Made by a program: the position numbers and the translations under genes. Below, piece after piece: positions 43,991 through 51,444 of a DNA stretch of 55,086 bases. The stretch covers positions 1 through 55,086 of the forward strand of contig JBLHKW010000007.1 of assembly GCA_047618565.1 (NCBI GenBank). Reading direction: 5' to 3'. Position 1 is the first letter of the stretch. Every line of letters begins with the position of its first letter. A model generated the notes under the pieces. It was not told the origin of the DNA. It did no database searches and saw nothing but the letters and a program-made list of their open reading frames with translations. The DNA comes from JBLHKW01 sp047618565 (GTDB lineage: Bacteria; Planctomycetota; UBA1135; GCA-002686595).

Positions 43991-44407
43991 TCACTCCGCG
44001 CCGATGGCGGGTGCCGCGTCGACGCGCGGCGAGTTCAGGATCATCAGCATCCCGGTGCCGGCGGTGAGGACCGTCAGTGCAAGCACGCTAAAGGCCACAT
44101 GCCGGTGAGTCCGGCGCCGCGACCGGTCGCGTAGGGTGCGGATGCCGGTGATGACGGGCAACAGGTACGCGGCGGTGGTGCCCTTGGCCAGCGCCAGGTG
44201 GATGGGCGTGATCATGCCCGCCTCACGGATGTCGTAGAGCTCTCCGAGCCTCTCGGCGAAGTAGATCGCCACGCCCAAGGACACGACGGTGAGCATGACG
44301 CACGGCAGGTGGATCCGCAGCAGGCCCTTGAGGCCAGTCGTGACGTCCACGATCAGGAGGACGACCGTGAGGAGCAGGAACGTGGCGAAGCCAGTGACGG
44401 GATCCAT
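43991..44407 (-). CDS. Small four-helix membrane protein, unknown function
   Basis: A 138-residue protein with four predicted membrane helices: FATFLLLTVVLLIVDVTTGL, CVMLTVVSLGVAIYFAERL, LALAKGTTAAYLLPVITGI and VAFSVLALTVLTAGTGMLMIL. Histidines sit at the start of helices 2 (IHLPCV), 3 (PIHLALAK) and 4 (HRHVAF), on the same membrane side. This pattern resembles DUF420 or cytochrome-b561-like small proteins, so heme binding is possible but not shown. A soluble loop with RTLRDRSRRRTHRH is strongly basic, so it is probably cytoplasmic. The gene stands alone, divergent from the coiled-coil lipoprotein. Confidence 0.7.
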   Translation of the reverse strand: MDPVTGFATFLLLTVVLLIVDVTTGLKGLLRIHLPCVMLTVVSLGVAIYFAERLGELYDIREAGMITPIHLALAKGTTAAYLLPVITGIRTLRDRSRRRTHRHVAFSVLALTVLTAGTGMLMILNSPRVDAAPAIGAE

Positions 44408-44478
44408 CGGGAAGGGCGCTCAGGCTTGGGGGTTGGCAGGCGTATGAAGCGGCGCGCGGCGCCCTCTGGCATCTGCGC

Positions 44479-44491
44479 GTGTATCTTACAC
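44479..44491. promoter_or_regulatory. Operator-like palindrome GTGTA-TCT-TACAC
   Basis: A perfect 5-bp inverted repeat with a 3-nt centre, in a locally AT-richer stretch, 72 nt upstream of the four-helix membrane protein's ATG. The flanks (GC...AA) extend the dyad little. It is a plausible binding site for a dimeric regulator; no regulator gene is in the window. Confidence 0.3.
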
Positions 44492-44570
44492 AATCAACTT
44501 CCAGTCGCCGTGTCAATGAGGCCCGGAGATGGGGTTCATGGGCCAGGGGACCAGCCCCAGGCCCGGTCCC

Positions 44571-44613
44571 CTGCCCCCCCCTGCCCCCCCCCTGGCCCCC
44601 CCCTGGCCCCCCC
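44571..44613. repeat. Four tandem C-tract units (G-quadruplex motif on minus strand)
   Basis: Units CTGC7, CTGC8, CTGGC7 and CTGGC7 follow one another (44571-44580, 44581-44591, 44592-44602, 44603-44613). Read on the minus strand this is four runs of seven or more G separated by 3-nt loops (CCA or CAG), a textbook G-quadruplex motif. It lies 137 nt upstream of the coiled-coil lipoprotein gene. Confidence 0.85.
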
Positions 44614-44615
44614 AT

Positions 44616-44641
44616 ATTGCCCCTCAACATTGCCCCTCAAC
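44616..44641. repeat. Tandem 13-mer ATTGCCCCTCAAC x2
   Basis: Two exact copies head to tail (44616-44628 and 44629-44641), directly after the C-tract array. They may be a duplicated protein-binding site or a replication-slippage product. Confidence 0.8.
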
Positions 44642-44750
44642 ACACGGCTTACTGGGGGTCTCGGCCTGTAGCGCTACACTCAGCGCCATGAAACGGTGCC
44701 CTGGGCACCGATCGGACCCCCGCTGACCGCGAACGACAGGATACTGATCG

Positions 44751-45452
44751 ATGACAACCAAATCCGCTGCACTGCTCACGCTCGCGCTCGGCGCGTTCAC
44801 CCTTGCCGGCTGCTCCACGACCAAGACGAAGCCGGACGCCCCCGCTGCGTCGACTTCCGCCAAGGGACAGGACGACTCCAAGCGCGAGTCCCTCGAGCGC
44901 AAGCTGGCCATCGCCAAGCTGCGCCTCGAGCACACCAACATGGAAGAACAGAAGGGAGCCATCAGTTCCAAGGAGAGCGTCGACTTCGCGCAGGAAGAAC
45001 TCGAGATGGCTCAGACGGAGCAGGCTCAGTACGAAGACCTCGACTCGCCCAACCAGCGCGCGCGCAGTGAGCTGGACCTGAAGCGCGCGCGCGACCGGAC
45101 GGCCGAAGCCGCAGAGGAGCTGAAGCAGCTCGAGATCATGTACGACGAGCAGGACCTGCAGGACATGACGGCCGAGTTCGTGATCAACCGCGGCAAGCGC
45201 AATGCGGAACGCGCGGCTCTGTCCCTGGCGATCCAGGAGCGGGAGTTCGAGTCCCTGACGGCTCACAGCATGCCGCGCAAGCTGCGCACCCTGCAACTGG
45301 GCGTGGCCAGGAAGGCCAGCGCCCTGGAGAGAGCCAAGGCCGATGCGGAGGCCGGACGGGTCACGGCGGAGATATCCCTGCTGAAGGCCCAGTCCGAGAT
45401 CCTCGACCTCGAGCAGCAGCTTGAAAAGCTCGCTGACGGGGCCTCCAGTTGA
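44751..45452 (+). CDS. Coiled-coil lipoprotein
   Basis: A 233-residue protein. The signal peptide ends in a clear lipobox: TLALGAFTLAGC, with Cys21 the lipidated residue. A low-complexity spacer (STTKTKPDAPAASTSAKG) follows, then about 185 residues of charged, heptad-rich helix (LERKLAIAKLRLEHTNMEEQ, LDLKRARDRTAEAAEELKQL, LLKAQSEILDLEQQLEKL), so it is almost entirely coiled coil. Such proteins tether or space structures in the periplasm; no specific family was recognised. The next gene begins inside its stop codon (TTGA), so the two are translationally coupled and may work together. Confidence 0.85.
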   Translation: MTTKSAALLTLALGAFTLAGCSTTKTKPDAPAASTSAKGQDDSKRESLERKLAIAKLRLEHTNMEEQKGAISSKESVDFAQEELEMAQTEQAQYEDLDSPNQRARSELDLKRARDRTAEAAEELKQLEIMYDEQDLQDMTAEFVINRGKRNAERAALSLAIQEREFESLTAHSMPRKLRTLQLGVARKASALERAKADAEAGRVTAEISLLKAQSEILDLEQQLEKLADGASS

Positions 45453-46561
45453 GCCTCGCCCTCGCATGCCTGCTGCTGGTCGGTGCACAGCAGCCGGATG
45501 TCTCGGACACGGCCGTGCGCAAGGCAGTCGCGGACGGAGTCGATTACCTGCTCCAGTCCCAGAACGAGAACGGCTCGTGGGGTGGTGTGACGAACGCGAC
45601 CATGACGAGCAGCTTCGGCAACCCCGCCACGTACCATTGCTGGGACGTGGGCACGACGGCCCTGGCCAGCCTGGCACTGCTCAAGCTGGCCGAGGGTGAC
45701 GAGGCCGCGGCGGCGACGGAGCGCGGACTCGACTTCCTGATCGAGAACGCGGACCTGCGCCGACCTGCGGAGTGGGACGTGGACAACGTCTGGGGCTTGG
45801 TCTACGGCCTCGACACCCTGGCCAAGGCCTGCGTCCACCCGCGCTACGTCGATACGGAGCGCGGTGCAGAGCTCAAGGAGGCCGCCAGGATCATGGTGGA
45901 CGGACTTGGCAAGTACGTGTCACCGCGCGGCGGCTGGGGCTACTACGCGAACCCGAATGCCAACTGGCAGCCGGAATGGGCAACCTCGTTCACGACAGCA
46001 GTGGGCGTGCTGGCCCTGGTCGAAGCACGCGAGGCGGGACTCGAGGTCCCGAGCAAGCTGCTGGATGCCGGTGTCCGCTCCCTGGAGCGTTGCCGTCAAC
46101 CGAACGGCGCCTTCACCTACAGCGTGAACGCCATCCCGCGCCACCTGCGCCTGGAGTCCATCAACCAGGTGAAGGGCTCCCTGGGACGGATCCAGGTCTG
46201 CAACTACGCGCTCAAGCGCGCCGGTGTCGAGCTGCCCGAGGACACCCTCGAGACCGGTGTCCAGCAGTTCTTCAAGCACCACAAGTTCCTCGATGCGGGC
46301 CGGAACAAGCCCATCCCGCACGAGGCGTATTACGCGGTCGCCGCGTACTTCTACCTCTTCGGGCATTACTACGCCGCGGAGGTCATCAACACCATGCCCG
46401 AGGTCGAGCGCGCGCGCTACGGCAAGCTGCTCCGGCATCAGGTGCTCAAGTGCCAGCAGAAGGACGGCTCCTTCTGGGACTTCTGGATCGCTTCCGCCAC
46501 CAAGCCCTACGGCACGGCGTTCTCGATCCTGTCCCTGGCGAACACGGTCGAGGCCTGGTAG
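45449..46561 (+). CDS. Exported terpenoid-cyclase/prenyltransferase-fold repeat protein
   Basis: A 370-residue protein starting at the TTG at 45449, inside the stop of the lipoprotein gene. A short signal-like stretch (LALACLLLVGAQQPD) opens it. The alpha/alpha toroid repeats carry QW-like motifs: SQNENGSWGG, VSPRGGWGYY, RQPNGAFTY and QQKDGSFWDF. There is no DxDD or DCTAE-type cyclase motif, so it is unlikely to be a squalene or oxidosqualene cyclase. Planctomycetes and relatives have many such exported fold members of unknown role. It may bind a partner or a polymer along the toroid. A strong GC hairpin ends the operon. Confidence 0.8.
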   Translation: MSLALACLLLVGAQQPDVSDTAVRKAVADGVDYLLQSQNENGSWGGVTNATMTSSFGNPATYHCWDVGTTALASLALLKLAEGDEAAAATERGLDFLIENADLRRPAEWDVDNVWGLVYGLDTLAKACVHPRYVDTERGAELKEAARIMVDGLGKYVSPRGGWGYYANPNANWQPEWATSFTTAVGVLALVEAREAGLEVPSKLLDAGVRSLERCRQPNGAFTYSVNAIPRHLRLESINQVKGSLGRIQVCNYALKRAGVELPEDTLETGVQQFFKHHKFLDAGRNKPIPHEAYYAVAAYFYLFGHYYAAEVINTMPEVERARYGKLLRHQVLKCQQKDGSFWDFWIASATKPYGTAFSILSLANTVEAW

Positions 46562-46587
46562 CTCGCCCGACCTCGCAAGCATCGGCC

Positions 46588-46611
46588 CCGGGCCCCGCGT
46601 GCGGGGCCCGG
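46588..46611. terminator. GC-rich hairpin between convergent operons
   Basis: CCGGGCCCCGC-GT-GCGGGGCCCGG gives a perfect 11-bp stem, 26 nt after the stop at 46561 and 7 nt before the stop of the permease gene at 46619. It can act in both directions. No T-run follows, so termination may be by folding strength alone. Confidence 0.65.
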
Positions 46612-46618
46612 CGTGCGA

Positions 46619-47863
46619 TCAATCGTCGTGCAGGGCCTGCACCGGGTCCAATCGCGACGCGCGCCTGGCAGCGGGGAAGCCCGCCAGGGTCGCGGTGACC
46701 ACCAGTATAACGAAGGACAGTGCGAGCAAGGTGGCGTCGACGCGCGGCACCAGCGCTGCCTGGTCGGTGAAGCTCAGGGGCCCGAGCAAGGCGACGCCGG
46801 CCGCGCCGATGGCCACCCCGAGCACGCCGCCCAGGATGCACAGCAGCAGGGTCTCACTAAGGACCTCCGCACGGATACGGCCCGCCGTCGCACCGAGCGC
46901 CTTGCGCAGCCCGAGTTCACCTGTGCGCTCCGCGACGGCGATACCGACCACGTTCGCGGCTCCCAGGCAGCCCAGGATCAGGGCCAGGACCGCGATCGTG
47001 AGCACGAGCGCTTCGAGGCCGAGGCTGACGCCCTCGACCTGCGCCACGAAGGCCGTGTTCTCCTTGATGTCGATCGCGCGCAGATCGGTCGGGTCGAAGG
47101 AGTAGAGCGTCCCGAGCGCCTGGCGCATCTCGTCGATGGCTTCCTGTGCGAGATCCGCGCGGCGCGGCGCAAAGGCCAGCTGACTCACGTTGCGCCCACC
47201 ATCGTCGCCCATCTCCATCGCCGTCGGGTAGGGCACCATCAGTGAATACGCGAACGCAGCCTGACTCTCGAAGGCGCCGATGATCTCGAAGCGCCGCCCG
47301 TTGGTATCGATCGTCTCGCCGAGCGGCGAACGTCCGTCGAACATGCCCTCGACGAGCGGCATGCTGACGACCGCGACCTCGCGCGCTCCGATCTCCTCTT
47401 CCTTCGTGAACCAGCGCCCGAGGGAGATGCGCAGGTCGGTCACCTCGCGGTACTCGACGCCCACGCCGGTCACATTGGCCCACGGCCAGCTGCGATTGGT
47501 CGAGAACACAGGTCCGCCACGACCCGGTCGATAAGCAGGCGCCAGACCACCTATCGACGGGCAGGCATCGCGCACCTTGGCGAGGTCTGTGTACCGAATG
47601 CGGATCGGCCGCCCTCCGCGCGACCCACCGCCGCCGTGCGAACGGCGCGGCTCCGCGATGAACTCCTTGCTGCCCATGCTGCGCAGCAGGTCGCCGGTCG
47701 TCTCGGGCAGGCCCGTGGCGTAGCTCAGCAGGATGTAGAGCACGGCGGCGCCAAACGTGACACTCAGGGCCGTCAGCGCCGAGCGCAGCGGGTGCGCCAG
47801 CAGACTACCCAGGGCCTCGCGCAGCACCGAGCCCAGGGCGAATCGCCCATAACCGTGGCTCAT
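46619..47863 (-). CDS. ABC transporter permease, MacB/FtsX type (second permease of operon)
   Basis: A 414-residue permease started at the ATG at 47863, overlapping the first permease (ATGA). The N-terminal helix (LRSALTALSVTFGAAVLYILLSYATGL) is followed by a large periplasmic MacB-type domain (about 60-285) and three C-terminal helices: LEALVLTIAVLALILGCLGAANVVGIAV, LCILGGVLGVAIGAAGVALLG and LSFVILVVTATLAGFPAA. VAERTGELGLRKALGAT is the FtsX-domain coupling segment. Together with the ATPase, adaptor and first permease it makes a MacAB-like tripartite export or lipoprotein-release machine. Two different permeases suggest a heterodimer. Confidence 0.9.
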   Translation of the reverse strand: MSHGYGRFALGSVLREALGSLLAHPLRSALTALSVTFGAAVLYILLSYATGLPETTGDLLRSMGSKEFIAEPRRSHGGGGSRGGRPIRIRYTDLAKVRDACPSIGGLAPAYRPGRGGPVFSTNRSWPWANVTGVGVEYREVTDLRISLGRWFTKEEEIGAREVAVVSMPLVEGMFDGRSPLGETIDTNGRRFEIIGAFESQAAFAYSLMVPYPTAMEMGDDGGRNVSQLAFAPRRADLAQEAIDEMRQALGTLYSFDPTDLRAIDIKENTAFVAQVEGVSLGLEALVLTIAVLALILGCLGAANVVGIAVAERTGELGLRKALGATAGRIRAEVLSETLLLCILGGVLGVAIGAAGVALLGPLSFTDQAALVPRVDATLLALSFVILVVTATLAGFPAARRASRLDPVQALHDD

Positions 47864-49134
47864 AGCTTGCCTCCCCGAAGGGCCATCACGACCGGGATCC
47901 GGGCCGCGCGCGCTGCGGGCCAGGCGGCGGCGCCCAGGCTGACGATGAGCAGCAGCACGCCCGGTAGCCAGGCGGCTGCCAGCTCGACCTGGGGCTGGGC
48001 AAAGCCCTTCGGCAAGGGTAGGTGACCGATGACCTGTACGGCGGCCATGCCCAAAGCAAAGCCGAGTATTCCGGAGAGAACGCAGACGAGCGCGGCTTCG
48101 ATAAAGACCTGCGAGAAGATCCAGCGACGCTTGCACCCCAAGGCACGGCGCAGACCGAACTCGAAGGTGCGCGCAGCGACCGACATCAGGACCACGTTGG
48201 CAACCCCCACCGCGCCGAGCAGCAGGATCAGCGCCCCGACCGCTCCCAGGAAGATCTCCAGCCCGCCGAAGATGGCATCGATCTGCTGCCCGCGCTCGAT
48301 GGCGTCAAAATAAGGAACGAGAGCGTTCGTGTTCTCCCCGTCGAAACCGTGCCGCTGGCCGAGCACCGAGCGCACCTCGGCCAGGGCCGCCTCCTTCAAT
48401 TCCGGCGTCTTGGGTCCCATGACGAAGAACTGGAAACCCTCGGGGGACATGCGCTCCCAGCTCGTGAATGGCATGTAGACCGAACGTCGGTGACTCGTGT
48501 AGACATCGTCGCCGGCGAGCTCCTCGTCCGTGACGGCGCCGATCACGGTCAGGCTGCGGACCAGCGGATCCTCGGCGTCGCCGCGCCCAAAGATCAGCTG
48601 GATCTCCTCGCCCACGAACGGGTCATCACCGAAGAGCTCCTGGCGCACACCGAAGCCGATGACACAGACGGGCAGCTCCTGCTCCATGTCGTTCGCGTCG
48701 ATCCAGCGCCCCGGCACGGCCAGGGGCACGTGCACGATGTCGGCGTACTGCGGTTCGACGCCTACTGCGGTCGCGTAGGTGATGTCCCCGCCACGGAAGG
48801 CCTTGATGAACCAGCGGTTGGCCTTCGGCGAGAGGCCCGCGATCGACGGCGAGTGTTCGGCGATCGCGCGCATGTCTTCGGACTCGAGCCGCACGAAGTT
48901 GTTCGCGCGGATGTCGCCCCTACCCAGCGTGGGCCGGTTGACCCGCAATAGCAGGAACGAGTCGCCCAGGGCCTCGACGGTCTGGCGCTGGGTCGTCTCG
49001 AAGCCGCGCCCGACCGCCACAAGCACGAAGACCGAGGCCACACCCCAGACGATGCCCGCGGCCATGGGCACGATCCTGCGCCCCTCGCGTACGATCGAAG
49101 CCAGCGACTCGAGAAAGAGGGCCCAGGGACCTAT
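47860..49134 (-). CDS. ABC transporter permease, MacB/FtsX type (first permease; start codon non-canonical)
   Basis: A permease of about 424 residues. The frame is open upstream of the first GTG (49071), and the conserved amphipathic lead (WALFLESLASIVREGRRIVP) before helix 1 (GIVWGVASVFVLVAVG) lies in that upstream part. No ATG, GTG or TTG exists there in frame. The only natural spot is an ATA at 49134-49132, which overlaps the adaptor's TAG stop as ATAG, like the ATGA overlaps of its neighbours. The alternatives are CTG at 49104 or the truncated GTG start. The C-terminal half has three helices with AARTFEFGLRRALGCKRRW, the FtsX coupling segment. The periplasmic domain spans about 60-300. 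Confidence 0.82.
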   Translation of the reverse strand: MGPWALFLESLASIVREGRRIVPMAAGIVWGVASVFVLVAVGRGFETTQRQTVEALGDSFLLLRVNRPTLGRGDIRANNFVRLESEDMRAIAEHSPSIAGLSPKANRWFIKAFRGGDITYATAVGVEPQYADIVHVPLAVPGRWIDANDMEQELPVCVIGFGVRQELFGDDPFVGEEIQLIFGRGDAEDPLVRSLTVIGAVTDEELAGDDVYTSHRRSVYMPFTSWERMSPEGFQFFVMGPKTPELKEAALAEVRSVLGQRHGFDGENTNALVPYFDAIERGQQIDAIFGGLEIFLGAVGALILLLGAVGVANVVLMSVAARTFEFGLRRALGCKRRWIFSQVFIEAALVCVLSGILGFALGMAAVQVIGHLPLPKGFAQPQVELAAAWLPGVLLLIVSLGAAAWPAARAARIPVVMALRGGKL

Positions 49135-50405
49135 CGTCCACGTCCCCGCTGCAAACCGGAATCCGGGAGCAACACCTGATCGCCGCTCGCCAGGCCCTTG
49201 GTGACCTCGGTCATGAGACCGTCCGACAGCCCCAGCTCGACGGCGATCGACTCCAGACGCGCGCTTTCGCCGCTGCCGACGACCCGATCCACGGTCCAGC
49301 TGCCGTCCGCGCCCCGCCGAAACGCCCGTTGCTGCAACGTCGGCACCCCGTCGCGGCGCTCGAGCACGAGCTTGGTGTCCGCCGTCATGTCGGGCCGCAA
49401 CAGGTGGTCCGGGTCCTCGACGACGATGCGCACCTTGAACGTGACGATGCCATTGTTATCGACCGACCCGGCCGGCGCGATGCGGTCCACGTAACCCACC
49501 AGCTCGCGCCCGCGATGGGCATCGACGGTGATCACGGTCTTCATCTCCGTATGGATGCGGCCCAGGTCAACCTCGTCGATGCGCGCCTCGATGTACATGC
49601 GCGATAGATCCCCGAGGATCATCAATTGCGTCGCATTGCCGCCCGCTGTCAGAATCGATGAAACCCCGTCGCCGACCTCCCGATCGCGCACCAGCACCAC
49701 TCCGTCGATCGGACAGCGGATCGTCGTCTCGCTCAATGTGCTGGCGCTGCGTTCGAGGGCGGCCTCGGCGGACTTGAGGTTTGCACGCGCCTCCCCGGCT
49801 GCGGCCTCGAGCACCGGCAAACTGGCCTGGACCTGGGCCAGCCGGAAGGTCGCGACCGCGAGGGCTCGCGCGGCATCGTCGCGCTCACGGTCGGAGACGT
49901 CGCCGGTCTTCAACAGGGCGTCGAGCCGGCGACTCTCGCGCTCCAGGAAGCCAATTTCAGGATCGTCGAGCCGCACGCGCGCCTCGAGGATACGGGCCTG
50001 GGCTCCGCTCAGGCGCGCCTGCGCAGACGCCACATCCGCTTCATCCTGGGCGACCTGAGCCTGCATTTGCTCCCGGTCGAGTTCAGCCAGAACCTGTCCC
50101 TTCTCGACCCGATCGCCCTCATCCACCAGCAGCGCGGTCACGATACCGCTCGCCCGGCTCATCACGGCGACCCGCGCCAGGGGCTCAACGCGTCCGTTGG
50201 CGCTCACTGCATCGAGCAGATCGCGAGTCTCGACGGTGACCAGCCGGCCTGGATCGATCGAGCCATCAGAGCTCGAGCGACCGTTGGTGTACCACCAGCC
50301 GAGCGCCGCCGCTCCCACCATGCCGATCCCGAGCACCGCGGCCAGGGCGCCTGCGCCGCGCCGGCTGCTCGACCTGGGTCGACGAACGGTTCCTGAAGAT
50401 TTCAT
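49131..50405 (-). CDS. HlyD/MacA-type periplasmic adaptor subunit
   Basis: A 424-residue membrane-fusion protein. One N-terminal helix (ALAAVLGIGMVGAAALGWWY) anchors it. NGRVEPLARVAVMSRASGIV...VDEGDRVEKGQVLAELD is the biotinyl-lipoyl-like half-motif, followed by a long helical hairpin (DEADVASAQARLSGAQARI and LAVATFRLAQVQASLP) and the returning half IRCPIDGVVLVRDREVGDGV. The barrel and C-terminal domains follow (IARIDEVDLGRIHTE region, VVGSGESARLESIAVELG). MacA-type proteins bridge the inner-membrane pump to an outer-membrane channel; no TolC-like gene is in the window. The ATG overlaps the ATPase stop (ATGA). Confidence 0.9.
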   Translation of the reverse strand: MKSSGTVRRPRSSSRRGAGALAAVLGIGMVGAAALGWWYTNGRSSSDGSIDPGRLVTVETRDLLDAVSANGRVEPLARVAVMSRASGIVTALLVDEGDRVEKGQVLAELDREQMQAQVAQDEADVASAQARLSGAQARILEARVRLDDPEIGFLERESRRLDALLKTGDVSDRERDDAARALAVATFRLAQVQASLPVLEAAAGEARANLKSAEAALERSASTLSETTIRCPIDGVVLVRDREVGDGVSSILTAGGNATQLMILGDLSRMYIEARIDEVDLGRIHTEMKTVITVDAHRGRELVGYVDRIAPAGSVDNNGIVTFKVRIVVEDPDHLLRPDMTADTKLVLERRDGVPTLQQRAFRRGADGSWTVDRVVGSGESARLESIAVELGLSDGLMTEVTKGLASGDQVLLPDSGLQRGRGR

Positions 50406-51166
50406 GCGTGCAAGACCTCGCTCGGACAGTCGCTGGGTGGTCCGTCGAATTCGATCCGGCCATCGCGCAAGGCAATGAGCCGTTGGGCGCGCTGCGCGAG
50501 AGCCAGATCGTGTGTAACCATGATGAGTGTGCGTTCCGGACTGCGCAGCTCGTCGAACAGATTCATGATCTCACCACCGGTGTGCGTATCCAGGTTTCCG
50601 GTCGGCTCGTCCGCCAGCAGGATGGCGGGGTTCGTCACCAGAGCACGGGCGATCGCGACCCGCTGCCGCTGCCCGCCCGAAAGCTCGCTCGGGCGGTGGT
50701 TCATGCGGTCCTCCAGTCCGACGGCCGCGAGCGCGGACCGCGCTCGGCGACGGCGCTCAGCAGCCTTGAGCCCGGCGTAGACGAGGGGCAGCTCCACGTT
50801 GCGCTGCGCCGTCGCGCGCGGCAAGAGATGGAAGCCCTGGAAGATGAAGCCGATCTTGGAGTTGCGCACCTCCGCCAGGCGCGACTCGGAGAGATCGACG
50901 ACCGGCTCCCCGTCCAGCAGATAGGAGCCAGAGCTGGGCGTATCCAGACACCCGAGGATCTGCAGCAACGTGCTCTTCCCGCTGCCGGACGGCCCTACGA
51001 CCGCGACGTACTCTCCGTAGTGGATCGTCAGATCGACGGCGTCCACCGCCCGAACAGTCTCATCACCGAGGTGATAGAGACGCGTCAGTGCGGACAGCTG
51101 CACACTCGGCGAGGCTCCCGACCCGGGCTCGCGATCCTGGGTCTTCAACGTAGCTTGCTTCGACAT
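50402..51166 (-). CDS. ABC transporter ATP-binding protein (MacB/LolD type)
   Basis: A 254-residue ATPase from the ATG at 51166; AGGTGAT is 8 nt upstream, which favours it over the GTG at 51214. Walker A is VVGPSGSGKSTLLQILGCLD, the Q-loop is IGFIFQGFHLLP, the signature is ELSGGQRQRVAIARAL, Walker B is ILLADEPTGNLD, and the switch His is in MVTHDLALA. The GETVRAV-like block near the start (LGDETVRAVDAVDLTI) and the sequence around LLPRATAQRNVELPL are typical of the LolD/MacB subgroup. It powers the two permeases downstream. It is the first gene of the operon, divergent from the LVIVD-repeat gene over 278 nt in which I see no gene. Confidence 0.93.
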   Translation of the reverse strand: MSKQATLKTQDREPGSGASPSVQLSALTRLYHLGDETVRAVDAVDLTIHYGEYVAVVGPSGSGKSTLLQILGCLDTPSSGSYLLDGEPVVDLSESRLAEVRNSKIGFIFQGFHLLPRATAQRNVELPLVYAGLKAAERRRRARSALAAVGLEDRMNHRPSELSGGQRQRVAIARALVTNPAILLADEPTGNLDTHTGGEIMNLFDELRSPERTLIMVTHDLALAQRAQRLIALRDGRIEFDGPPSDCPSEVLHA

Positions 51167-51444
51167 CGCGGAGATCACCTGGGTGGACGGGCGCGTCGAG
51201 AGGCCTGGTTCCACGCCGCGCGACCCACGAGCTTACCAGCGGCGTCCGGGTTGTCGGCCCGATCCTGCATCAAAATGGCCCCGTCGCGCCCACCTGCCCC
51301 GAGGCTGGTCCGGCTGGCATTGCACCACGGGTCGATCCGCGTCCGCTCGGCCCCCGGAACGCGACAGTGCCGAGAGCGGGGTATACGGGTCCCTGACAAG
51401 CTGCTGACTATCGGTGCTGGCGCCCCGCACGTTAAGATCGGCGC

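Larger units (their letters stand above)
44408..44750. other. Divergent intergenic region with operator-like palindrome and C-tract repeats
   Basis: 343 nt between the small membrane protein (-) and the lipoprotein (+). It holds the GTGTATCTTACAC palindrome at 44479-44491, four C-rich units at 44571-44613 and a tandem 13-mer at 44616-44641. No gene is seen. The C-rich part biases every frame to Pro/Leu/Trp, so short frames there are rejected. Confidence 0.6.

Noticed and set aside
44571..44641. CRISPR-like array
   Set aside because: Units are 10-13 nt with no spacers; it is a low-complexity tandem repeat.
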